A stretch of 36,923 bases of DNA, taken from the NCBI GenBank assembly GCA_009731375.1, contig BJOX01000223.1, forward strand, positions 326,276-363,198, in the 5' to 3' direction. The stretch comes from Paulinella micropora (lineage: Eukaryota > Cercozoa > Imbricatea > Euglyphida). Positions 1 through 9,108 of this stretch are shown piece after piece. Every line of letters starts with the position of its first letter. The stretch's first letter is position 1. Made by a program: the position numbers and the translations under genes. The notes beneath the pieces were generated by a model. That model was not told the DNA's origin, did no database searches, and saw nothing but the letters and a program-made list of their open reading frames with translations.

Positions 1-134
1 GAGCTCCATCGGTGGCCCCGATCATAAGGCGAGAGACTGACACGGGGGGGTGGAGGAACTCGAACAAGGGTATTGGAGGCTTATGTCCGTTGAGGATATG
101 CCATTAGCTGCATCAGTACGCCTCAGATATAGTA
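1..134 (+). repeat. Direct repeat of 495-628 (exon 1 of gene A plus adjacent intron)
   Basis: Bases 1-134 match 495-628 with only a few substitutions, a period of 494. The copied segment contains gene A exon 1 and the start of its intron. The unit may extend left of the window, so its full length is unknown. Confidence 0.85.
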
Positions 135-494
135 AATCTGCCTTGGAGTGTTGACTGTGACATATTTGAGGGAAATCCCGATGAAAAAACCTAGTCACAC
201 TTGCTAAACAGAGTTCCAGCCCAATGGCCTCAAGGCGTTAAACTGTGACGCCAACTCATAACCCTTTGGTGGTAGATGCTGGGGAGGAGGGTCGTTGCGC
301 GCGTAAAAGATCTTAAACTCCGCATATGCTGGTTGATAGCCCAGGACCCAGCAGACACCAGATTGTTATGGGTGGGGTTTCGAGGCAGCTCTAGCAAACC
401 GCGCTTGGTGTATGCACTTGCACATTCGGTGACGTCTTGCAAGAGGTTGCTGGGACTGCGGAATAACCTCGGCTTAGTGCAGTCTTGCCCTCAG

Positions 495-563
495 GAGCTC
501 CATCGGTGGCCCCGATCATCAGGCGAGAGACTGACACGGGGGGGTGGAGGACCTCGAACAAGG
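495..563 (+). CDS. Gene A exon 1 (first visible)
   Basis: The acceptor is ccctcag and the donor is AAGG|GTATTGG. Phase is 1 to 1, 22 codons, including APSVAPIIRRETDTGGW. A nearly identical second copy of this exon lies at 1-69. Only this reading frame is open in both copies, which supports it as the coding frame. Confidence 0.5.
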
Positions 564-717
564 GTATTGGAGGCTTATGTTCGTTGAGGATATGCCATTA
601 GCTGCATCAGTACGCCTCAGATATAGTAGTATAGTATTATTATTATTATTATTAGTGGTAGTAGTACTAGTAGTGGATCGGTAGGTAGGTAGGTTGGTAG
701 ATAGATAGGTAGGTTGG

Positions 718-759
<42 letters not shown>

Positions 760-1416
760 TGTACGCATGTATGTTAGATTTTGTGTTACGTCCCGCTGAC
801 ACAGGCTTCGAACCAGACCAGGTATGTATGTATGTATGTATGTATGCCTGCATGTATGTATGTATGCATGCGTATGCATCTATGTATGTATCTATGTATG
901 TATCTATGTATGTATCTATGTATGTATCTATGTATCTATGTATGTATCTATGTATGTATGTACGTGTATGTATAGGCTAAGGCACGCGAGCTCAACACAT
1001 GGTCCATAACTATCTATCTATCTATCTATCTATCCATCCATCCATCCATCCATCTATCCATCCATCCATCCATCCATCCATCTATCTATCTATCCATCCC
1101 ATCCAATCCAATCCAATCTAATCTAAATCTAAATCTGAATCTGAATCGGAATCGGAATCGAAATCTAAATCTAAATCTAATCTAATCTAATCTAATCTAA
1201 TCTGATCTAATCTATTCTATTCCATTCTAGTCTATTCTAGTCTAGTCTATTCTATCTATTCTATCTATCTATCTATCTATCTATCCTTCTGTCTGTCTAT
1301 CTATCTATCTATCTTCCATCTATCTATCTATCTATCTATCCATCTAATCTATCTATCTATCTAGGGATGTATTTGAAGCAGTGATGGCAAAGGCTGGCGG
1401 TCGTGCTAAGGTCAGG

Positions 1417-1468
<52 letters not shown>

Positions 1469-2017
1469 CTATCTATCCATCTTTCGGTACATCAACCAAT
1501 CAATCAATCAATGAATCAATCCATCCATCAATCCATCCATCCCATCCATCTATCCATCTATTTATCCAGGTGCATGACTTTGCGAAAGCTCATACCGAGC
1601 GTTTTGGCGTCGGTTTCAAGACGATTATGGTGTGTATGTATGTACGTATGTATGTATGTATGTATGTAATGCATGTATGTAATGCATGTATTAAGGTATG
1701 TATGTATATGAATGTATGTAGGGATGTAAACTGATGGACTTTCTGACCAAGCGCTGGACGTGTCAAGGTTGTTGTTGTTGTTGCTGTTGCTGCTGCTGTT
1801 ATTGCTGTTGCGTTGTTGTTGCTGCTGTCGCTGTTGCTGTTGTTGCTGTTGTCGTTGTTGCTGTTGCTGCTGTTGCTATTGTTGTTGTCGTTGTTGTTGT
1901 TGCTTTTGTTGCTGTTGTTGTCGTTGTTGCTGTTGTTGCTGTTGTTGTCGTTGTTGTTGTTGCTGTTGCTGTTGTTGTCGTTGTTGTTGTGTCGCTGTTG
2001 TTGCTGTTGCTGTTGTC

Positions 2018-2048
<31 letters not shown>

Positions 2049-2674
2049 CTGTTGCTGTTGTTGCTGTTACTGTTGCTGTTGTTGCTGCTGTTGTTGTCGA
2101 TGCTGTTGCTGTTGCTGTCGTTGCTGTTGCTGTTGTTGTTGTTGCTGCTGTTGCTGTTGCTTTTGTTGTTTTGTTGTCGTTCTTGTGTTGTTGCTGCTGC
2201 TGCTGTTTGTTGTTTTCGCTGCTGTTGTTGTTGTTGTTGTTGCTGTTGTTGCTGCTGCTGCTGTTTGTTGTTTTCGCTGCTGCTGCTGCTGCTGTTGTTG
2301 CTGTTATTATTGCTGTTGCTGCCGCTGTTGTTGTAGTTTTGTTGTTGCTGTTGCTGTTTTTGTCGTCGTCGTTGTTGTTGTTGTTGTTGCTGTTGCCGTT
2401 GTTGTTGTGTTGTTGTTGTTGCTGTTATTGTCGCTGTTGTTGTTATTGTTGTTGTTACTGTTGCTGTTGTTGCTGCTGTTGCTGCTGTTGTTGCTGTTGT
2501 TGTTGTTGCTGTTGTTGTTCTTGTTGTTGTTGTTGTTGGTATAAGTAGTAGTAGTAGTAGTAGTAGCAGCAGCAGCAGTAGTAGTAGTAAGTAGTAGTAG
2601 TAGTAGCAGTAGTAGTAAGAGTAGTAGTAGCAGTAGTAGTAGTAGTGGTTTTAGTAGTAGTAGTAGTAGTAGTG

Positions 2675-2724
<50 letters not shown>

Positions 2725-4244
2725 CGTTGTTATTGATATCGTTGTAGTTGTTATTGATATCGTTGTAGTTGTTGTTGCTGTTGCTGTTATCAGGGCTTTT
2801 TCTATTTGCAACCCCAGTCACGGCGCACTCCTCCTCCTCTTCCTCATGTTCATCATCAACATCTTCTTCTTCGTCATCGCCACCACCACCACTATCATCA
2901 TCATCGTCATCATCATCTTTTTTCTCCTCCTCCACTACCACCACCAACACCACTACAACCACCACCACCGCCGCCGCCTCCCCCACCACCACCACGACTT
3001 CCATCTCAACCACCGCTACCATCACCAGCAGCAGCGACCCTCCCACTAGTTGCCAAACGGCATCAACAGCTCCCACCAACCACACCGCACTACCCAGCGA
3101 GCCATCATCAGCACCATCATCATCATCATCATCACCATTCTCATCATCCTCATTCTCATTATCAACCACCCCGTTGCCACCCGACCCATCATCATCATTT
3201 TCTCCTCCTCCTCCTCCTTCCTCTTCTTCTTCTTCTTCTTCTTCTTCATCGCTCGCCGTTCCATTCCTTAGCGAGCTCGAACTAGCAGCAGCTGTCCGCT
3301 TTTTCTTCAAACAAGAATGTCCGCTCTTTGGCAAGCTGCCAGGTTATGTTTCTTTTTCTTGTTCTTTTCCACGTTTTTGTTGTTGCTTTCTTCTCCGTGT
3401 GTGATTTTCTTATATTTGTCTCTTCCTTTCTTGCTTGCTTTCTTCTCAAACTAAAGGACTAAGTAACAAAACAAACAAATAAATAAATAAACAAACCAAA
3501 CAAACCAAACAACATACCAACCAACCAACAATATGTAAACAGGCTGGCTGGCCAAGAGATACCCTGACGCCGTGCAGGCGGCCCTGGCTCAGAAGAACAA
3601 GCGCAGGCAGCAACAAGGCTTGCAGCCCATCGCTGCGCCTGGGTTCGAACTGTTTGGGTATGGAGACAGTATCCAAGAGTTTGTTGACAAGCATGGGATC
3701 GATACAAAAGGGTTTAGCACCACGGTACCTAAGGATTGGCTCAGCGTTGCTAGGGATACTAATGGGCTTAGCAGCACTCAGACTTTGCATAAGCATGAGC
3801 TCAGCACTTCCTCTTCTTCATCATCACCGCCCGCCGAGAACACAGCTAACACGCCATTCCTTAGCGAGTCTGAATTGGCCGAAGCTGTCCGCACCTTTTT
3901 CCAACAAGACCGTCGCCCAGTCTTCGGCAGGCTGCCAGGTGAATACACTACCTACCTACCTACCTACCTACCTACCTACCTGTAACACTACCTACCTGCC
4001 TGCCTACCTACTAGGTTGGCTGGCTCGTAGATACCCGCAAGCTGTTGAACAAGCCATGGCGAGGCAAAACAAGCGCAGGAGGGAACAAGGATTTAAGCCT
4101 CTGACTATGCCTGGATTCGATCTGTTTGGATACGGAGCCAGTATAAGGAAATTTTGCCTGCAACACTGCATCGACACTAAAGGATATACCAGCAGTAGGC
4201 CTAAGAAGCTTCGAGCTGGCGATGGGAAGCGGGGAAAGCTGTAA
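495..4244 (+). CDS. Gene A: multi-exon protein with two tandem copies of an unrecognised domain (5' end outside window)
   Basis: Nine exons are proposed: 495-563, 778-821, 976-1001, 1365-1410, 1570-1629, 1722-1767, 2794-3342, 3543-3938 and 4015-4244. All introns are GT-AG, and the phases agree at every junction (1,0,2,0,0,1,1,1), giving 487 codons and a TAA. The protein has a mixed N-terminal part, then a Ser/Thr/Pro-rich low-complexity linker (exon 7), then two copies of a module of about 90 residues. The module starts near PFLSESELAEAVRTFF, continues FGRLPGWLARRYP and NKRRREQG, and ends PGFDLFGYGASI and IDTKGY. I do not recognise the module. Its basic NKRR stretch could be nuclear or nucleic-acid related, but that is a guess. 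Introns are simple repeats: TATC, TATG, trinucleotide and CCTA. Earlier exons must lie left of the window because the first visible exon begins in phase 1. The three 3' exons are firm; the short 5' exons rest on splice sites and phase alone. Confidence 0.7.
629..777. repeat. (ATT)n, (TAGG)n and (GATA)n arrays in gene A intron 1
   Basis: Successive simple arrays: ATT/AGT units at about 629-672, TAGG/TAGA at about 680-722, then GATA to about 757. Confidence 0.9.
778..821 (+). CDS. Gene A exon 2
   Basis: The acceptor atgttag and donor CAG|GTATGT lie directly against (GATA)n and (TATG)n arrays. Phase is 1 to 0, encoding FVLRPADTGFEPDQ after a split Asp codon. On the minus strand it contains a B-box-like string, considered and not favoured. 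Confidence 0.55.
822..975. repeat. (TATG)n/(TATC)n array filling gene A intron 2
   Basis: Tetranucleotide array with mixed TATG and TATC units fills the whole intron. Confidence 0.9.
976..1001 (+). CDS. Gene A exon 3 (microexon)
   Basis: This is a 26-base island between (TATG)n and (TATC)n arrays. The acceptor is gtatag and the donor TG|GTCC. Phase is 0 to 2, encoding AKARELNT plus a split Trp codon completed by the next exon. It is the weakest splice donor in the gene, but its phase is exactly what its neighbours need. Confidence 0.45.
1002..1364. repeat. TATC/ATCC array grading into 5-mers and 6-mers
   Basis: TATC and ATCC units up to about 1090 give way to AATCC/AATCT, then AAATCT and GAATCG-like units (about 1130-1180). 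They return through AATCT and ATTCT/AGTCT to TATC by 1260. This fills gene A intron 3. Confidence 0.85.
1365..1410 (+). CDS. Gene A exon 4
   Basis: The acceptor is tatctag and the donor AAG|GTCAGG. Phase is 2 to 0, encoding DVFEAVMAKAGGRAK. It is flanked on both sides by (TATC)n arrays. Confidence 0.6.
1411..1569. repeat. (TATC)n/(AATC)n/(ATCC)n array in gene A intron 4
   Basis: Mixed tetranucleotide array filling the intron between exons 4 and 5. Confidence 0.9.
1570..1629 (+). CDS. Gene A exon 5
   Basis: The acceptor is tttatccag and the donor ATG|GTGTGTATG. It has exactly 20 codons in phase 0 to 0, including VHDFAKAHTERFGVGFKTIM. It lies between a (TATC)n and a (TATG)n array. Confidence 0.65.
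1630..1721. repeat. (TATG)n array in gene A intron 5
   Basis: TATG repeats with occasional AATG, starting inside the donor GTGTGTATG. Confidence 0.85.
1722..1767 (+). CDS. Gene A exon 6
   Basis: The acceptor is gtatgtag and the donor CAAG|GTTGTTG. Phase is 0 to 1, encoding GCKLMDFLTKRWTCQ. The donor opens straight into the GTT/GCT trinucleotide tract, which forms nearly all of the next intron. Confidence 0.6.
1768..2793. repeat. Trinucleotide tract (GTT/GCT)n then (GTA)n forming gene A intron 6
   Basis: About 760 bases of GTT, GCT and GTC triplets (to about 2537) are followed by GTA/GCA triplets to about 2723, then a short mixed stretch. All three frames stay open for long distances here because triplet repeats lack stops. 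The resulting poly-Cys, poly-Leu and poly-Val frames are not genes. Confidence 0.9.
2794..3342 (+). CDS. Gene A exon 7: Ser/Thr/Pro-rich linker and first half of domain copy 1
   Basis: The acceptor gttatcag opens a 549-base exon, phase 1 to 1. After about ten ordinary residues (LFLFATPVTAH) it encodes a long Ser/Thr/Pro low-complexity tract, made of TCA/TCC/TCT/ACC codons, through about 3255. Then comes the start of domain copy 1 (LAVPFLSELELAAAVRFFF, ending FGKLP). The donor is CCAG|GTTATG. The coding tract is itself a trinucleotide repeat, so its length probably varies. Confidence 0.75.
3343..3542 (+). other. Gene A intron 7
   Basis: A 200-base GT-AG intron, T-rich at first, then A-rich with AAAC/AACC units before the acceptor. 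Confidence 0.8.
3543..3938 (+). CDS. Gene A exon 8: end of domain copy 1, start of copy 2
   Basis: The acceptor is gtaaacag and the donor CCAG|GTGAATAC. It has 131 codons, phase 1 to 1. It encodes WLAKRYPDAVQAALAQKNKR, then PGFELFGYGDSI and HGIDTKGF. A Ser-rich spacer follows, then copy 2 begins at PFLSESELAEAVRTFF. The reading frame is uninterrupted and non-repetitive. Confidence 0.85.
3939..4014 (+). repeat. (CCTA)n array forming gene A intron 8
   Basis: A 76-base GT-AG intron made almost wholly of CCTA repeats. Coding sequence on both sides is conserved between the two domain copies. Confidence 0.85.
4015..4244 (+). CDS. Gene A exon 9: end of domain copy 2 and stop
   Basis: The acceptor is ctactag, phase 1, encoding WLARRYPQAVEQAMARQNKR, PGFDLFGYGASI and IDTKGYTSS, ending in the basic tail KKLRAGDGKRGKL and TAA (4242-4244). 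The stop overlaps a strong donor-like string, CT|GTAAGTATG at 4241, so an alternative is that splicing continues the gene. I favour the stop, because the downstream sequence up to the LTR shows no continuing module. Confidence 0.8.
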
Positions 4245-4607
4245 GTATGAGGCGCCTCATGATATTTATAGGCAACTAGCCTCACACCCCACCCAACTCC
4301 AGACCCCCACCCCCGCTCTGTAGCTACCTGCGCACACTCTCCAAGCAAATGTGAGCAAGGACACTCGAGGTCCCCTAAACCCCTGTTAAGCTTAAGCATA
4401 TTACAACTCTAAATTATTAAATATCATCTGGATAAGTTCCTTGATTTTACCAAGGCCCGTTCTATGCAAGCTACTTTTTTTGCAAATAGCCCATAATCGA
4501 GCCGTTAAGGCGGCGGCAGCTTACGAAAGAATTGAGTGCTGATTGGGTGCCGGCCCGGCGGCTTATCGCATTGCCACCTGTCAAGCCACAGATGGAAGGT
4601 GGAAGGA
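4245..4607. other. Intergenic stretch between gene A and the retrotransposon
   Basis: Presumed 3' untranslated and intergenic sequence of gene A. I see no gene, canonical poly(A) signal or repeat in it. Confidence 0.5.
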
Positions 4608-4611
4608 AATT
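4608..4611. repeat. Target-site duplication (left), AATT
   Basis: AATT directly precedes the 5' LTR and directly follows the 3' LTR at 17639-17642. Four bases suits Ty3/gypsy integrases, but the motif is AT-only and short. Confidence 0.7.
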
Positions 4612-4849
4612 TGTAGGCATCACCCCCCGGACAGCCGGTAAAAAGTACCTTTTCCTGGTGACAGGTGCACCTGCTTGTTTTTCAGTATTATTTGTCCGGA
4701 TTAGACCTGATGCCATTTTATTCCTGGTCTGTTGCCGTTTTCCTTTTTAGCTTCACTGAGCTAATATAACCAGACATCATTCTCATCTTTTGAGGATTGT
4801 GTTTGGTTGTATTACCGACTTTTTACGAGCTATCGTTGGGGGCATTACA
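4612..4849 (+). repeat. 5' LTR
   Basis: 238 bases, TG...CA. It contains TATAAC at 4765-4770, also present in the 3' LTR at 17558-17563, which is a possible core promoter. The end of U3 and the transcript start cannot be placed by eye. Confidence 0.9.
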
Positions 4850-4851
4850 TT

Positions 4852-4869
4852 TGGAGTCCACATCACTAG
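4852..4869 (+). promoter_or_regulatory. Candidate primer-binding site
   Basis: TGGAGTCCACATCAC starts two bases after the 5' LTR. A TGG start near the LTR edge is what pairing to a tRNA CCA end predicts. I cannot name the tRNA. Confidence 0.45.
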
Positions 4870-4977
4870 GGTGATTTCTTTCTGCTTTACCACACAGGCA
4901 ACAGAGTGAATTTTCACTGACCTGTCTCACACGGGGACGTTAGACGAAAATAAATACTCCAACACAGCTCACTCATA

Positions 4978-5251
4978 TTGCTGTTGACATTCAAGACAAC
5001 AACAAAAATTAGTTTTTCATTTTTGTGTCAGATTTTCATTTTTGTGACAGTTTTTCATTTTTGTGACAAAAATTCAAATTTTCAAATTTAACGGTAACAT
5101 TTCGCGAAAATTTACGATATTTTGCGGACGAATATAGCAGTTAATTTGAAAAATTCAAATTTTCACCCAAAATCAAAATTCCAACCAAAACTGAAATTCC
5201 AACCAAAACAGAAAAATCAATTTTTTTTGTTGTCTTGAATGTCAACAGCAA
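4978..5251. mobile_element. MITE-like foldback element nested in the retrotransposon leader
   Basis: Terminal inverted repeats of about 31 bases with one mismatch start TTGCTGTTGACATTCAAGAC at 4978 and mirror at 5221-5251. TA dinucleotides flank both ends (4976-4977 and 5252-5253), the target duplication typical of Tc1/mariner-type elements. The 274-base interior is AT-rich, with three near-copies of a TTTTCATTTTTGTGACAG-like unit at about 5013-5067, and no coding capacity. It may have been carried by the retrotransposon family or inserted later. Confidence 0.7.
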
Positions 5252-5515
5252 TAGCTCTTTCACAAAACAAATAATTTGATTGATCTCGAGCAGGTGTCTC
5301 GTACCCTCTAGCCCAATCCGTATCTGTGTGCTCACAGTGAGACATCAGATACAAACTCTCTGTCGTTCTTGCTGTTCTCACACAGAGACCAAGAAGAAGG
5401 AGGTGGACAGAAGAGTGAAGGAACAAACAAAACATAAACAAGCATAGGGACAGGAGCACAACACTCTATCCTTCTAGTTTGTGCATTTATCTGCATTATT
5501 GTCTATGCTCATGGC

Positions 5516-5551
5516 GATACCATATGGTATCAGGTGTTACCATATGGTATC
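5516..5551. promoter_or_regulatory. Palindromic dyad, copies 1 and 2
   Basis: GATACCATATGGTATC at 5516-5531 is a perfect 16-base palindrome. A second copy with one change (GTTACCATATGGTATC) lies at 5536-5551, so the two dyads start 20 bases apart. The function is unknown; a dimeric protein site or RNA kissing hairpin is possible. Confidence 0.7.
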
Positions 5552-7394
5552 AGTTTTTCAGTGACAGGTTTTCAAAAAAATCTAGCGATCGAACCGGAGG
5601 CGTTATCATAAATAAACTACAGTAATCTATTGAGCGCGTCACCAGGAAGCGACAAGTAAAATTTCTCGACAAAACTTTGAGTTGAAGTTTTTTTTTTATA
5701 GAAGTGTGACCCCTCCCAATGCACTTTTCCCACGTGAAGTCGATTTTTTGAAAAAATTGTGAAGTGTCGTGTGCCTCTTCGTTGTTTTTGTCAGCAATAG
5801 CTGCTTTTGCGGTGTGTGATATTGGAAATAATGATTTTTGGTATTTATGGTTGCATTTATATCAACAACAACAAAACTTGAATCTTAAGTGTGTTTTTTT
5901 TTTTGTGTGCGCTTCCATACATCAAATTTCTTCTTGGTTTCATGGTTTCAATTATATGCCTCTCTCATGCAGGTTGGAATTGTAGCTTTGTAAAGCAAGA
6001 AAAAACACTAACTAATAGATATGTAGATTTGATAACTGTATAAAGAAGGAGAGGCAGTAGCAAAAGAAAGCAAGCAGTGTTACAAGTGCCTGAAGTTAGA
6101 AAGATTTTGAGTTTCTGAGACTGGGAGAGGTGAGACAAATCGATTACATACATACACACCTTACATACATACAGACATGCATACACACATACTTACGTAC
6201 CAATCGATTACGTACCTACATATATACATACATATGCACATACATGCGTATATGTGTACATACAGACAAACAAACAATCCAAGCACACCTTTTGAAGCCT
6301 TCTCCCACGATACACATATTTACTGAATACACACGCTATATAAACATTTACAGGAATGCCAGCTCATCCTAGCACTCTCATATTCTGTTCTATCTATCTG
6401 TGTCTTTCGATTTGTTGGTTGCGTTGTGTGTGCAGAGAACTCTAGTAAATAAGTCATACATTTTGTGTGTTTTTGTTGCCTGTTGTTTCCTTATAGTTTT
6501 CACATTTTCTTGCATTTCAAGTAATATGTCAATTTTGAAACATTTCGTTCAAGCACAACTCATGTTATGGTTGCACATGAACGTGAAGACAATTTTACAT
6601 ATGTGTTGCACACCAGAGTCACTGAGAAAAATACAGAGAATAGACAGTTTTTAGAATGAATAATATGTGCAAGTACACCTAAAATCACATGTTTCACGAA
6701 AATCATGCAAAAGTCAAGTATGTTATGTATGTTCATTTGTGTGTTAAGATGTTTTGAAGCTGGCTATATGTTTTCATTCCTGGAGTTGCATTCAGTGCTT
6801 CAAAAGGTATGTTGTTTTCCTTTCCGACTTCCTCATAGATGTTTGTTTTTTAGGTTTGCTAGCTGGTTTTGCTACTTTCTTGTTAGAATTTTCAGGTATT
6901 GCCTTGCCCTATCAGTCTGCATATAGCTAGTTTATAGGATAGAGATTTGAAAAATGTTAGCATGCTTGGTTTTTAATGTTAACTTATTTTGAAAAAAACT
7001 TTGTTTTTCAAAATTATTACAACTTCATTTCTATTGCTGTTATCATGATTCTTCCTATGCCTTTTGGCCTACCTATATTTTAGCATTTTTATTTTCTTGT
7101 TCACATATCATCTCTCCCAACCCCCCTTTGCAAAATGGTTGCTTGGATAGTTTATAGAATCATATGTTTTGTTTATGTACGCCATCCAAAATAAGAGTTT
7201 CTTTCTTTTGATATTGCTTGTCATTTGGTTTGTCACCGCAGGCAAATGATACTGATTGATGTTACTGACATAGTCATAATAAAAAAATTTAGGGGGGCAC
7301 ACAGGTGCCTCACTCCGCGTTATTCTATGTCTGAATGTTGAAATACATTATATTTTCTTGAAAATACATTTATTTGAAGTACCAATTTCAACAT

Positions 7395-7410
7395 GATACC
7401 AGATGGTATC
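7395..7410. promoter_or_regulatory. Palindromic dyad, copy 3
   Basis: GATACCAGATGGTATC, one change from the perfect dyad, placed 640 bases upstream of gag. Confidence 0.6.
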
Positions 7411-7584
7411 AGGGGTAAAAATGACTTTGTGGCGGAGGTCCTCGGACACTAAGGCAAGCACCTTCGAAACTTTTTTAATAATTTTTTTTTACTTTGGGGG
7501 TCCGGAAAACAAACTTTAATAATAATATTATTAAAATTTTATGATTATATTATTTTTTTCTGATCCTGAATATTAATAATTATG

Positions 7585-7600
7585 GATACCATATGGTATC
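7585..7600. promoter_or_regulatory. Palindromic dyad, copy 4
   Basis: A second perfect GATACCATATGGTATC, 435 bases upstream of gag. Confidence 0.65.
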
Positions 7601-8034
7601 CATGCACATACACATAGACATTATCTCACACACACGTCAGAGTATTTTTGCAAATCTCTGATCGTTTTCTGAAGGTAGGTCTGAGAACCTATCCGACCGA
7701 TTGTCGACTTCTCAAGGAGAGCTTTTCTAGCTTCTCTATTACTATCTGTGTGTAGGTCCAAGTGCCTCATACTAGATACAATATAGAAAAGAAGGAGGAG
7801 AAAGTAATCTGAGTAAGGAGAACAAGAAATCGGAGAAAGTCTCAAAGACTATTTTTCTCAAACAAAAACAAACATACAAACAGTGTTTCATAGAGGACAG
7901 GGAATCTTATCCTACCCTCTCTATTAGTTTCTCTCTTCACTAGTCAATCGACTGAAGGAGGAACAGAACACAAACGAACAAAAACCAAACATAGGAGCTG
8001 ACACTGTCCTCTTATTGATCACTACTACGACATC

Positions 8035-9108
8035 ATGTCGACAGAGGCCGCCGAAGTGAGTGAATTCTCGGAGGCAGATCAAAGAAGAGAAGAAGAAGCA
8101 GGAGGAGGAGGAGGAAGAGGATTGAATGAAGGAGGAGGAGGAGATGAAGGAATAGGAGGAGGAGTAGAAGAGGGCTGGGAGGATGAAGGAAGATATGGAG
8201 GAGACGAAGATGAAGGAGGATTTGAACAAGAAGAGATGGGAGGAGGAGGAGCATATGGTAATCCCTTACCACCTGCCTACACGGGAGGAGGAGGACGAAA
8301 AATGATCGACTTGATTCATAGTGATGGAGAGGAGATCACAGTGGAGGAACAACAGTGGGTGCAAGACCACTATGACCTCACTAAAAAAGAGTTTGATAAC
8401 AAGATGGGGGTAGAGAAGGATACCTATGTGTGGATCCCTCAGGATCAAAGAAGAGAGAAAAGTCGTGCTAAAAAGGATGTCTATATCCTATTATCAAACA
8501 CAGCACAGCTCCTCGGCAAACTGGTCTCTGATCCAGAAGAGAGAAAGAAGATACAGCATATCAAGTTTGGGGACACACACACCCACCTTGAATTACTCGA
8601 TGCTATCTTTGGGGTGTACACTCAAACCCTGATTTGGGAACGTACATACGGCCCACGATGTGAGGGTTACCTCCAGTACACAAACCCAAGAGCAACGGCC
8701 AGATTCCTCGCGACTGGTCAGGAGGCAGTCGATGTAACAAAAATGAAGACCAATCTGGGTTCGAAAAACTCGAGTGGCATATTTCATTTTTTTACAATGG
8801 AAATAAAGGCCTTGGAGGAGGGGAAGGCAGAGATGGAAAAAAGCATTAAGGCAGCAGGAGAAACTCATCCTGTGATTGATGAGTTAGAGAAGACCGACAG
8901 AGTTCTGACCAAGATCAGACTGTTGATGGGTGCGTTACTGCACAAGGAGGCATGGAAGAGATGGATTCCTACCAAGGATCACTCTGTCCTTAAATCACTT
9001 AGTAACGCACCACCGGTCGCCAACAAAGCAGGTGTTGACCAATATGTGGAGAAATATAATTTTCTCAGATCTGCTTCTGAATTGGTGGCCTTTATCACTC
9101 ATGCTTAA
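8035..9108 (+). CDS. gag: Retrotransposon gag, N-terminal ORF
   Basis: 357 residues from an ATG at 8035. The first 85 residues are a Gly/Glu-rich acidic tract. The rest is a mostly helical capsid-like region (from about residue 90 to the end) that I place by position, not by a recognised motif. The frame ends at TAA 9106-9108, and the same frame continues at once with KLVISEKKKAKENEEF, a charged helix. The stop is therefore either a mutation in a longer gag or a readthrough site. The protein would package element RNA in cytoplasmic particles, as in the family. Confidence 0.75.
   Translation: MSTEAAEVSEFSEADQRREEEAGGGGGRGLNEGGGGDEGIGGGVEEGWEDEGRYGGDEDEGGFEQEEMGGGGAYGNPLPPAYTGGGGRKMIDLIHSDGEEITVEEQQWVQDHYDLTKKEFDNKMGVEKDTYVWIPQDQRREKSRAKKDVYILLSNTAQLLGKLVSDPEERKKIQHIKFGDTHTHLELLDAIFGVYTQTLIWERTYGPRCEGYLQYTNPRATARFLATGQEAVDVTKMKTNLGSKNSSGIFHFFTMEIKALEEGKAEMEKSIKAAGETHPVIDELEKTDRVLTKIRLLMGALLHKEAWKRWIPTKDHSVLKSLSNAPPVANKAGVDQYVEKYNFLRSASELVAFITHA

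Larger units (their letters stand above)
4850..8034 (+). other. Retrotransposon leader, apparently noncoding
   Basis: 3.2 kb between the 5' LTR and gag with no frame that looks coding. It holds the MITE-like element, four copies of a 16-base palindrome, a CATA-rich patch at about 6146-6240 and AT-rich sequence near 7480-7585. Such a long leader is unusual for the superfamily. Confidence 0.6.

Noticed and set aside
785-816. B-box-like GGTTCGAAGCC on the minus strand as a SINE or tRNA gene
   Set aside because: No A box or tRNA fold around it, and the segment is better explained as gene A exon 2.
1734-2548. Long frames of poly-Leu, poly-Cys and poly-Val
   Set aside because: They are triplet-repeat frames open by composition in an intron; all three frames look alike and none is a protein.
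4532-4750. 72-residue frame across the 5' LTR as a gene
   Set aside because: It straddles the LTR boundary and is not kept in the 3' LTR.
4850-8034. An extra gene or envelope in the retrotransposon leader
   Set aside because: No frame has protein-like composition or reaches a useful length.
7924-8272. Minus-strand frames opposite the start of gag
   Set aside because: Mirror of the Gly/Glu-rich gag tract, with no independent coding signal.
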